From Anaerobacterium chartisolvens (GTDB lineage: Bacteria; Bacillota; Clostridia; Acetivibrionales; DSM-27016), in NCBI RefSeq assembly GCF_003337415.1, contig NZ_QPJT01000027.1:1-51012 (forward strand): DNA of 51,012 nucleotides, written 5' to 3'. A program made the position numbers and the translations under genes. Of the stretch, positions 44,378 through 51,012 are shown piece by piece. Numbering within the stretch: position 1 is the stretch's first letter; the number at the start of each line of letters is the position of its first letter. A model generated the notes under the pieces. That model saw only the letters and a program-made list of their open reading frames with translations. It was not told the origin of the DNA and searched no databases.

Positions 44378-45037
44378 ATGCTTTTAGCAGCAATAACATG
44401 CAATAAGGACAATTCTGAAACAGCAAATCTTATCAATTCATTTTTAGTCTCAACAGGTAAAAAAATCAGTATAACCGACTCTAAAAGTCTTATGGAGATG
44501 AGTCCATCCCATATAAAGGAATATATACAGCAATTATCAAGAAATAACTTCGAATACCTTATAATAAAAATTAACCCTTATTATATTAACAAAACACTTT
44601 TGGATTATATTCATTTTGATATTATGATTTTGACCGAGAAAGCCGATGATTTAAAGAGAATCAATTATGAAAACTATTTTTATGCTATAAGAAGTTTTTT
44701 TTCATTAATGGACGATAAGGGAACTATTATAATGAATGTTGATGACAATGAAGCCTTAAAATTTTTAAAAGGATTTAAGCATCATATAATAACATATGGT
44801 TTTAACTCCAAAGCCAGTGTTACCACGTCAAGCGTAGGAAATATGGGGTCCGAGGACAGCTTTATGTGCTGCCTTCAAAGGACAGTATCTACAAAGAGCG
44901 GAGTTGTTGTGGAGCCTCAGGAATACAGAATAAAGCTGGAATCTAACGAATTTGACAGTTACAATATATTGGCGGCGGCGGCTTTTGCCATAGTAAATGA
45001 CATTGACTTAAATAATGCAGGAATTTTAGAGAATTAG
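44378..45037 (+). CDS. Mur-ligase-like protein lacking the ATP-binding loop
   Basis: The protein has about 219 residues from ATG 44378 (GAGG nine bases upstream; ATG 44363 is possible). TIIMNVDDNEALKFLKGF followed by ITYGFNSKASVTTSS matches the late central domain of Mur ligases ('NxDDP ... TYG'), and FDSYNILAAAAFAIVNDIDL matches the 'GxxNxxNxLAAxAxA' stretch near the domain end. The N-terminal segment begins like a Mur domain (LLAAITCNKDNSETANLI), but the Walker loop GTNGKT is replaced by TCNKDNSET. It may be a non-catalytic relative or a decayed gene. It has no clear partner here. Confidence 0.6.
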   Translation: MLLAAITCNKDNSETANLINSFLVSTGKKISITDSKSLMEMSPSHIKEYIQQLSRNNFEYLIIKINPYYINKTLLDYIHFDIMILTEKADDLKRINYENYFYAIRSFFSLMDDKGTIIMNVDDNEALKFLKGFKHHIITYGFNSKASVTTSSVGNMGSEDSFMCCLQRTVSTKSGVVVEPQEYRIKLESNEFDSYNILAAAAFAIVNDIDLNNAGILEN

Positions 45038-45327
45038 TAAAAATTTATCAAAATATTGTATTTAAAATGCTTATTCGGGATTTTCAATAAGAAAAATATA
45101 TAATATAATATATTGTATATTTTTGTTCATTAAAACTTAAGAAAGGATTATTATAGAAAGCTATAGCCTAATCAAATACAGTTCTGGATAGATTTATACC
45201 TATGCTTCTTTATTTTAGGTTGCAAATCTATAGGAATTTAATTCTAAAGTTTACTGCTTATGAATAGATATTACACTAGATAAATTTTTAGATATACAGT
45301 AGCCTGAGAGAGGAGAGTGGGGTACGG

Positions 45328-46002
45328 ATGGTCGGAAACATCATAGAGAACAACATGGTGACCATTTCGGGTAAGGTAGTCTCGGATATTGCATTCAGCC
45401 ATGAAGTGTATGGAGAGGGTTTTTATTACTTTATGCTTGATGTTCCAAGGCTTAGCGACAGTTATGACAGAATTCCTGTAACTATTTCTGAACGTCTGAT
45501 TATTAAGCAAAAGCTGGAGATAGGGGAGATAATTGAAGTAGAGGGACAGTTCCGCTCGTATAACAGCTTCAATAACGAGGGCAACAGGCTGCTTTTGACG
45601 GTATTTGCCAGAGAAATTAATTTTCTTGACGACGAAAAGAAGATTAAAAATCCCAACTTAATATTTTTAAACGGCTACATATGCAAAAAGCCAATATTTA
45701 GAACTACTCCTTTTGGAAGAGAAATCACAGATATCCTTCTAGCCGTCAACAGGCCCTACAATAAATCGGATTACATTCCCTGCATAGCATGGGGAAGGAA
45801 TGCCCGTTATTCCGAGGTTTTAGAAACAGGAGACAACATTAAAATATGGGGAAGGATTCAAAGCAGGGAGTACCAGAAAAAATTTGAATCGGGAGAGGTT
45901 ATTACTAAAACGGCATATGAGGTTTCGGTTTCTAAGATGGAGGTATGCACCGGCAAATGCAGGAGTGAGGATCTAAGCAAGGATAATGATGAAAAAGATT
46001 GA
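45328..46002 (+). CDS. single-stranded DNA-binding protein with two OB folds
   Basis: The 224-residue protein looks like a tandem OB-fold SSB-type protein: the first half (MVTISGKVVSDIAFSHEVYG, FYYFMLDVPRLSDSYDRIPV) and the second half (NLIFLNGYICKKPIFRTTPF, ITDILLAVNRPYNKSDYIPC, IAWGRNARYSEVL) each have the SSB/PriB strand pattern. The second fold is the more canonical. The acidic tail (SEDLSKDNDEKD) is like SSB C-terminal tails but lacks the DDDIPF-type tip. ATG follows GAGAGGAGAG. This double form is common in clostridia beside the normal ssb gene. Confidence 0.8.
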   Translation: MVGNIIENNMVTISGKVVSDIAFSHEVYGEGFYYFMLDVPRLSDSYDRIPVTISERLIIKQKLEIGEIIEVEGQFRSYNSFNNEGNRLLLTVFAREINFLDDEKKIKNPNLIFLNGYICKKPIFRTTPFGREITDILLAVNRPYNKSDYIPCIAWGRNARYSEVLETGDNIKIWGRIQSREYQKKFESGEVITKTAYEVSVSKMEVCTGKCRSEDLSKDNDEKD

Positions 46003-46042
46003 AGCTTTCGCAAAATACAATACTCTATCCCTGTCTTGCCCG

Positions 46043-47812
46043 TCATATGCGGAATTTTAGCCTTTTATTTCTTGCAAAAAATCTCCATTGCCTCATCAGG
46101 TAAGGCATTAAATAGTGGTCTAAGCCAAAAGCTCTTCCTGCCCCTCCAAGCATCGACAGCGCCGCCGGGATATACCACCAGGTTTCAGGGTAAAGGCCTG
46201 TAGAGAGGATGAAGTTTATATTTAGTCCTATGGATGCCAGAGCGGCAATAAATGTAAAGGTTCCGGTAAAAAAAGCAAGTCCTATGCCTATTTCCGACAT
46301 AACAATTAATACTTGGAATAGAAGTGCATTGGGTACGACAATATTATCGGCGATCCAGGAATACCATGCCGGAGTGTGTCCTGAGACAATGGTAAATATT
46401 TTTTCTCCCGTTTCTGAAACTGATGCACTTGTGTTCCCGTCGGTGCCGGAACCGACAAGCATGGCTTTTGCAAGCCAGCCCTCATTAACCTTGGATATTC
46501 CCTCGTAAAGCCAGGAATATCCAAGAAATAGTCTTACCGGCACCAGCCAGAAGGCACGGGTGGGGAAGGTGAGGTGCTTTTCGAGAAGAAGTCTTTTATG
46601 CCTTTTATGCAGCAATTCGTGCTTTAAGTATTTAAATACCAGCTCAAAGCCTCCTATTCCGAAAAGATAATGTATGTTTACGGCATATTTCATCAGTATG
46701 GAAAAAAATACAGGAAGCTGATATCCCATTATATCCGCCACCGCAAAAAAGCTTCCCACCGAAACCATAACTCCATGCAGCCGGGGCCTAAGCGCTGTTT
46801 TTTCCTTTCCCTCAATATCCGCCAGTATGTTCCGGGCAGCCGTCTTGCCTGTCTGAAGTGCCGATTCAACAAGCGCAGGCATAGTTTGGCCTTCAAAGAC
46901 AAATGCCGATATATCTCCCACCGCATACACATTTTCAAACTGCGTCCCGGTATACTCGTTGACCTTTATGCGGCAGGCCCTTCCCTTATCTATGCTGATC
47001 TCATCCGTTATGCAGGCTGCCCTTACTCCTGCCGTCCATATTATAGTTCTGCTTGAAATTACCGTTCCGCCTTTGAGCTCCGCTCTGTCAAACTCCACAC
47101 TTGTTATTGCCGAGTCTGTAAGCACCTCTACTCCCAATTTTTGCTTAAGATAGCGCATTGTTTTTTTTATGCTCTTTTCATTTAAATTGCTGAGTATGGC
47201 GGGCAGGGCCTCTACCAAAACCAATCTTACCTCAGACCTGTCGATGGAATGTTCAATGCATAGAAGCTTTACCCACTGGGCAAGCTCTCCTATCATTTCA
47301 ACACCTGTAAACCCTCCGCCTCCTACAATGAAGGTTAATAAAGACTTTCTTGTATCGGGATTTTTCTCCTCGGAGGCATTTAAAAAGCAATCCTTTATGT
47401 GTTCCCTTATTCTAACCGCATCTTCGAATGACCATAACGAGAAGGAATGCTCCCTCATGCCCTGTATTCCGTAATAGTTGGGTTCACTTCCGGCCGCTAT
47501 TATAAGATAGTCATAGGTATATTTATTAACACTTGACACAAGGCTGTTGCTGTTAAAATCTATGTCTGTAATGTCGTCTCTTATATGCTTGATATCGGTA
47601 TATTTAAAAATATCCCTCAAGGGCACAATTACGCCGTCTTCCGATATTCTGTTGCCGGCCACCTCATGAAGCTCGGTAAGCAGGGTATGATATGGATTTC
47701 TGTCTATAACAGTTATCTCAATATCGCTGTCTCTTCTTTTCTTTTTATATAGGCTTAAAGCAGCCTCTATTCCCGCATACCCTGCTCCTAAAACGGCAAT
47801 CCTTCTATGCAC
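46043..47812 (-). CDS. type II NADH dehydrogenase fused to a DoxX-like membrane domain
   Basis: The 589-residue protein starts with an NDH-2 flavoprotein (IAVLGAGYAGIEAALSLYKK for FAD, LTFIVGGGGFTGVEMIGELA for NADH, NVYAVGDISAF near 295), which feeds electrons from NADH to quinone. Residues about 430-589 form several membrane segments of DoxX/DoxD type (LVPVRLFLGYSWLYEGISKV, VLIVMSEIGIGLAFFTGTF). The fusion is known in Firmicutes. In an anaerobe it may serve redox balance or oxygen protection. The next operon, on the other strand, includes an FMN transferase and a polyprenyl synthase. Confidence 0.88.
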   Translation of the reverse strand: MHRRIAVLGAGYAGIEAALSLYKKKRRDSDIEITVIDRNPYHTLLTELHEVAGNRISEDGVIVPLRDIFKYTDIKHIRDDITDIDFNSNSLVSSVNKYTYDYLIIAAGSEPNYYGIQGMREHSFSLWSFEDAVRIREHIKDCFLNASEEKNPDTRKSLLTFIVGGGGFTGVEMIGELAQWVKLLCIEHSIDRSEVRLVLVEALPAILSNLNEKSIKKTMRYLKQKLGVEVLTDSAITSVEFDRAELKGGTVISSRTIIWTAGVRAACITDEISIDKGRACRIKVNEYTGTQFENVYAVGDISAFVFEGQTMPALVESALQTGKTAARNILADIEGKEKTALRPRLHGVMVSVGSFFAVADIMGYQLPVFFSILMKYAVNIHYLFGIGGFELVFKYLKHELLHKRHKRLLLEKHLTFPTRAFWLVPVRLFLGYSWLYEGISKVNEGWLAKAMLVGSGTDGNTSASVSETGEKIFTIVSGHTPAWYSWIADNIVVPNALLFQVLIVMSEIGIGLAFFTGTFTFIAALASIGLNINFILSTGLYPETWWYIPAALSMLGGAGRAFGLDHYLMPYLMRQWRFFARNKRLKFRI

Positions 47813-48014
47813 TCAGGATACCTCCTTAAAAATAATCTCTTCTTGAAAAATCACATAAAATGCCTTTGACTTGTGAAATATACAATTGGGTTGAGACGTA
47901 TCATTCATATAGTATTACGCATTTGCAATAAAAATATTATCAAAAAACATCAGTTGAAAACTTAGGTGCAATTATTTATAATATTGTCTATACAATAATG
48001 AACGGAGGAAGGTT

Positions 48015-49049
48015 TTGAAGAAAATAGCAGTAGCCGCAATAGTTATAGCAGTGCTTATCTTCGGCGCATTCTGGCTTAAAAGCGATAAGCATTTTGAACA
48101 GCAGAGCTTTCTTATGGGTACGGTGATTTCCGAAAAGGTTTACGGCTATAATGCGCGCAAGGCCTCTGCCGAAGCCATGGCTAGAATCGGTGAAATAGAG
48201 AATACCATGACTGTAAACGCGCAGGGAAGTCAGGCGGAAGCGTTAAATGAGGCATCAGGAAAGAAAAGCATAAGGCTGGACGGCGATATTATAGAGGTGC
48301 TGGAGACGGCAAAAAAATACTCCTCTATAAGCGGCGGAGCCTTTGATGTCACTGTAGGCCCTCTTGTAAAGGCGTGGGGAATATCTACAGAGCATTTTAA
48401 AATCCCCGAAAAAGAAGAGATAGACGAGCTTTTATCCCTTGTGAATTACAATGATATATACATTGATTCAAATAACGGCACTGTAAGGCTTGCAAGAGAA
48501 GGACAGGCAGTGGATCTCGGAGCGATAGCAAAGGGCTATGCCGCAGATCAGACGATAGAAATATATAAGCGTTGGGGCATAAAATCGGCCTATATAAACC
48601 TCGGGGGCAATGTTTCGGTGCTTGGGAAAAAGCCTGACGGAACGCTCTGGCGCATAGGAATACAGAACCCCAGAGCGGCAAACGGCAAGATAGTGGGTGT
48701 TATTAATATTCAGGATAAATCGGTTGTGACCTCGGGAGACTATGAAAGATTTTCTGAAAAGGATAATGTAAGATACCACCATATACTTGATCCTCATACA
48801 GGCTATCCCTCCGGCTCGGGCTTAATGGGTGCAACCATACTGGCTGATTCCTCAGTAGCTGCCGATGCTTTGTCCACAGCAGTTTTCGTGCTGGGGCTTG
48901 AAAAGGGGATCGAGCTTGTAGAAAGCCTTGAGGGAGTCGAAGCTGTTTTTATTACAGAGGATAAAAGGATTTATACCACCTCAGGGCTTAAAGACGAATT
49001 TATTTTTGATGATGAAAGTAAGGAATTCCAATATGTTCAAAAAAGGTGA
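48015..49049 (+). CDS. apbE: FAD:protein FMN transferase
   Basis: The 344-residue protein has an N-terminal membrane anchor (IAVAAIVIAVLIFGAFWL) and the ApbE domain: FLMGTVISEKVYG, SGGAFDVTVGPLVKAWG, VDLGAIAKGYAADQTIE, SAYINLGGNVSVLG and YHHILDPHTGYPSG, followed by the metal-site region ADSSVAADALSTAVFVLG. ApbE attaches FMN to Thr of Rnf/Nqr subunits and related extracytoplasmic flavoproteins. The start is TTG 48015 behind GGAGGAAGG. It opens a four-gene run with a short overlap to the next gene. Confidence 0.9.
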   Translation: MKKIAVAAIVIAVLIFGAFWLKSDKHFEQQSFLMGTVISEKVYGYNARKASAEAMARIGEIENTMTVNAQGSQAEALNEASGKKSIRLDGDIIEVLETAKKYSSISGGAFDVTVGPLVKAWGISTEHFKIPEKEEIDELLSLVNYNDIYIDSNNGTVRLAREGQAVDLGAIAKGYAADQTIEIYKRWGIKSAYINLGGNVSVLGKKPDGTLWRIGIQNPRAANGKIVGVINIQDKSVVTSGDYERFSEKDNVRYHHILDPHTGYPSGSGLMGATILADSSVAADALSTAVFVLGLEKGIELVESLEGVEAVFITEDKRIYTTSGLKDEFIFDDESKEFQYVQKR

Positions 49050-49407
49050 TATAATACTCATATTGTCCATAGCTTTAATTGCCGCCGCAGGATATATCTC
49101 GCTTAAAATTCACAACACGGGAGGCAGTCATAGGATTGCGGTAATTATTCAAAATGACAGCGTTATAAAAAGAATAGATTTGGACAAGGTTAAGAGGAAT
49201 GAAAAGATAAAAATTCCGGGAAAATATAATGAAACGGCTTTTGTGGAAAAAGGGCGTATAAGATTCGGTCACGCCGACTGTCCCGATGAGCTGTGTGTCA
49301 AGGCGGGGTGGCTGACCCATCCGGGAGACATGGCGGTGTGTATTCCCAACCGTGCCATTATTAAAATTGAGGGGTATGCAAATGAGCTGGACGGAGTCGC
49401 ATATTGA
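49033..49407 (+). CDS. NusG domain II-containing membrane-anchored protein
   Basis: The 124-residue protein from ATG 49033 has one N-terminal membrane segment (IILILSIALIAAAGYISL) and a NusG-II domain ending in FGHADCPDELCVKAGWLTHP and CIPNRAIIKI. The C-x4-C pair and the 'CIPNR' stretch are the hallmarks of the Lin0431-like group. It overlaps apbE by 17 bases; AAGGAATT precedes the start. In Firmicutes this gene regularly lies between apbE and a Gx transporter gene. Its molecular role is not established. Confidence 0.88.
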   Translation: MFKKGDIILILSIALIAAAGYISLKIHNTGGSHRIAVIIQNDSVIKRIDLDKVKRNEKIKIPGKYNETAFVEKGRIRFGHADCPDELCVKAGWLTHPGDMAVCIPNRAIIKIEGYANELDGVAY

Positions 49408-49428
49408 AATTTTTAAGGAGTTTTGCTT

Positions 49429-49947
49429 GTGAATAGCACAAAAAGACTGGCAATTATTGCTGTTATGGTTTCTCAGGCTATGATACTGTCGCTGATTGAA
49501 TCCATGCTTCCCATTCCCTCAATTGTTACGGGGATGAAGCTTGGGCTGCCGAATATTGTAACGCTGCTGGCCATTATATTTTTAGGATATGCGGATGCCT
49601 TAACCATAGTCATCATAAGATGTATTCTTTCATCCTTTTTTTCGGGCGGGCTTATTTTCTTTCTTTTCAGTATAAGCGGAGGAGTTTTAAGTGTGCTTGT
49701 AATGGCATTACTTTATAAGAAGATGTCCAAAGCTCTAAGCCTGACAGGCATCAGCATTGCCGGCGCATTAGCCCATAATACCGGCCAGGTGCTTATAGCC
49801 TGCATTGTAATGAAAACTGCGGCAGTACTTGGGTATATGCCGTTGCTTCTCGGGGCTTCTGTTGTAACGGGGTGCTTTACGGGGCTTTGCAGCGGCTTTC
49901 TTTCTTCCGCCTTAAAAAAGATAAATATTATAAGCCACAGGAGTTGA
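49429..49947 (+). CDS. Gx transporter family protein (HepS-like membrane protein)
   Basis: The 172-residue protein has about five membrane segments (AIIAVMVSQAMILSLIESML, PNIVTLLAIIFLGYADALTI, SGGVLSVLVMALLY) with the MKLGLPNIV motif and the AHNTGQVLIA motif of the Gx/HepS-like family, related in fold to ECF substrate-binding subunits. It is often annotated as heptaprenyl diphosphate synthase component I because of its gene neighbour. I selected GTG 49429, eight bases after AAGGAG. The polyprenyl synthase gene follows after 3 bases. Confidence 0.85.
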   Translation: MNSTKRLAIIAVMVSQAMILSLIESMLPIPSIVTGMKLGLPNIVTLLAIIFLGYADALTIVIIRCILSSFFSGGLIFFLFSISGGVLSVLVMALLYKKMSKALSLTGISIAGALAHNTGQVLIACIVMKTAAVLGYMPLLLGASVVTGCFTGLCSGFLSSALKKINIISHRS

Positions 49948-49950
49948 TTT

Positions 49951-50916
49951 GTGTTGTGGGATAAATATCCTGATATTTACAGCCAGCTTTCATTAACAGA
50001 AAAATTAATTTCGGACAACATGCGGTCCCGCAATAAGCTTCTCTCATCAGTGGTGAGCGAGCTTGTCGGGGCGGGAGGCAAAAGGCTGAGGCCGGCATTC
50101 GTAATAATATCTGCAAAATTCGGCAAATATAACGCCGGAAAGGTTATTCCGATGGCCGGGGCTCTGGAGCTGCTCCATACTGCGACACTTGTACATGATG
50201 ACGTAATCGACTGCTCCAGCTTAAGGAGAGGCAAGGCAACTGTTTCTGAAAAATACGGAAATGACATGGCTATATACACGGGGGATTTTCTGTTCACCAA
50301 AGCCGTAATGATGCTATCTGCCGGAATCCCCTTAGACAGGCTGGAGTTGGTTGCAAGGGCTGTAAAAACAATATGCGAGGGTGAAGTGGATCAGTATCAG
50401 GACAGGTACAGGCTTGACGTTTCAGTATTATCATATCTTAAAAGAATAAGCCGCAAGACTGCGGTGCTATTCGCTTCGGCGTGCTCTGTAGGCTCACACC
50501 TTGCCAAATGCTCTGTACCCGTCTGCAAAAACCTTGCTCGGTTTGGCTTTTGCTATGGAATGGCTTTTCAGATAAGGGACGATTTAAACAATTTTCTGTC
50601 AAAGGCCCAAAGCGAAGGAAAGCCTGTGGGAAGTGATATAGCAAAGGGAGTGCTTACTCTGCCTGTCATATATGCAATTAATGAAAGTGAAGAGATAAAA
50701 AGCCTGGTAGGGGATTTGTTTGAACGAAAGGGGCAATTGCCGCAAGCCGGGATTGAAAGGATAACGGGGCTTATAGCGGAAGCCGGGGGAATGCGAAGAT
50801 CAGAAAAAATGCTGGAAAGCTATATAAACAGGGCATCTAGGCTTCTTGGCAGGCTTCCCGCAAACAAATACAACGACATATTCACAGAGCTGCTCCAGCA
50901 GCTTCAGCAGCTTTGA
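49951..50916 (+). CDS. polyprenyl diphosphate synthase
   Basis: The 321-residue protein is a trans-prenyl chain elongase: GAGGKRLRPAFVI, the first Asp-rich motif LVHDDVIDCSSLRRGKATV, GDFLFTKAVMML, and the second motif FQIRDDLNNFLSK, where the usual DDxxD reads DDLNN. PVGSDIAKGVLTLPVIYA corresponds to the 'GKxxGxDxxxGKxTLP' region with Ala-Lys-Gly. It makes a long-chain prenyl diphosphate, probably for menaquinone. The start is GTG 49951 behind CAGGAG. It is the last gene of the apbE operon. Confidence 0.87.
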   Translation: MLWDKYPDIYSQLSLTEKLISDNMRSRNKLLSSVVSELVGAGGKRLRPAFVIISAKFGKYNAGKVIPMAGALELLHTATLVHDDVIDCSSLRRGKATVSEKYGNDMAIYTGDFLFTKAVMMLSAGIPLDRLELVARAVKTICEGEVDQYQDRYRLDVSVLSYLKRISRKTAVLFASACSVGSHLAKCSVPVCKNLARFGFCYGMAFQIRDDLNNFLSKAQSEGKPVGSDIAKGVLTLPVIYAINESEEIKSLVGDLFERKGQLPQAGIERITGLIAEAGGMRRSEKMLESYINRASRLLGRLPANKYNDIFTELLQQLQQL

Positions 50917-50936
50917 TGGGGACGCTCCTGCTCTTA

Positions 50937-50948
50937 GAACATTTGTTC
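50937..50948. promoter_or_regulatory. LexA (DinR) SOS box
   Basis: GAACATTTGTTC fits the Gram-positive LexA consensus GAAC-N4-GTTC exactly. It directly abuts the -35 element of the promoter at 50949-50978, so LexA binding would block RNA polymerase. The downstream gene is therefore a probable DNA-damage-response gene. Confidence 0.75.
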
Positions 50949-50978
50949 TTGACAAACATTGCCTTGAAAGGTTATAAT
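50949..50978 (+). promoter_or_regulatory. consensus sigma-A promoter of the truncated last gene
   Basis: TTGACA (50949-50954) and TATAAT (50973-50978) are both perfect, separated by 18 bases. A GAGGTGAG ribosome site follows at 50995-51002. Confidence 0.8.
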
Positions 50979-51006
50979 ATCAATAACAAATATTGAGGTG
51001 AGTGCT

Positions 51007-51012
51007 ATGCCA
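51007..51012 (+). CDS. start of a truncated SOS-regulated gene
   Basis: ATG at 51007 lies five bases after GAGGTGAG; only the first two codons are in the window. The LexA box and strong promoter suggest a DNA-damage-inducible product such as LexA itself, a Y-family polymerase or a repair enzyme. The product cannot be named from what is present. Confidence 0.5.

Overview
The window looks like chromosome from a low-GC, anaerobic, cellulosome-forming clostridium (Ruminiclostridium/Acetivibrio-like). The reasons are a secreted carbohydrate esterase with a type I dockerin, strong AGGAGG-type ribosome binding sites, an AT-rich base composition, frequent GTG/TTG starts, and clostridial housekeeping genes (apbE, NusG-II, Gx transporter and polyprenyl synthase operon; tandem-OB SSB). 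This identification is inference from gene content; no rRNA is present.

Region 1 (about 0.3-26.6 kb) is what I read as an aminoglycoside biosynthetic gene cluster. The left arm is transcribed on the minus strand and the right arm on the plus strand, diverging from an AT-rich gap at 9.0-9.56 kb. It has the core of 2-deoxystreptamine (2-DOS) and paromamine synthesis: a 2-deoxy-scyllo-inosose synthase with the diagnostic SLKQAIN motif, two DegT-type inosose aminotransferases, a zinc alcohol dehydrogenase and SPASM radical SAM proteins as candidates for the inosamine oxidation, a NeoM/KanF/BtrM-like glycosyltransferase, and a PIG-L deacetylase. Tailoring genes are seven radical SAM proteins (three with N-terminal cobalamin-binding-like domains, two that are tandem paralogs), two class III aminotransferases, four methyltransferases (one split by a frameshift in an A9 run) and a D-Ala-D-Ala-ligase-like ATP-grasp enzyme. 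Next to a tRNA-guanine transglycosylase homolog is a clear ArmA/FmrO-type 16S rRNA methyltransferase, the expected self-resistance for an A-site aminoglycoside. Only one glycosyltransferase is present, so a pseudodisaccharide is the simplest product. I know of no described aminoglycoside from such an organism.

Region 2 (26.7-30.6 kb) is a luxD-luxC-luxE operon (fatty acid reductase complex) with its catalytic residues and no luciferase genes, directly downstream of the cluster. It may supply a fatty aldehyde to decorate the product, or it may be unrelated.

Region 3 (30.6-37.2 kb) is a carbohydrate locus: an ABC importer without its own ATPase, an AraC regulator and a cytoplasmic GH31 alpha-xylosidase/glucosidase. 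Region 4 (37.3-46.0 kb) holds a Uma2 nuclease-fold protein, a YhcC-type radical SAM protein, the dockerin esterase, an aldo/keto reductase, a secreted toxin-like small protein, a polysaccharide deacetylase, a degenerate Mur-ligase-like protein and an SSB. Region 5 (46.0-50.9 kb) holds an NDH-2/DoxX fusion and an apbE operon. The window ends at a consensus promoter with a Gram-positive LexA box in front of a truncated gene.

Three families of hairpin-forming repeats lie between genes. Family A (216 bp, terminal inverted repeats, four copies, all inside the aminoglycoside cluster) shows compensatory changes in its stem. Family B (two copies) lies at the 3' ends of cluster genes. Family C (two copies) includes a perfect 23-bp palindrome that covers the ribosome binding site of the deacetylase gene.
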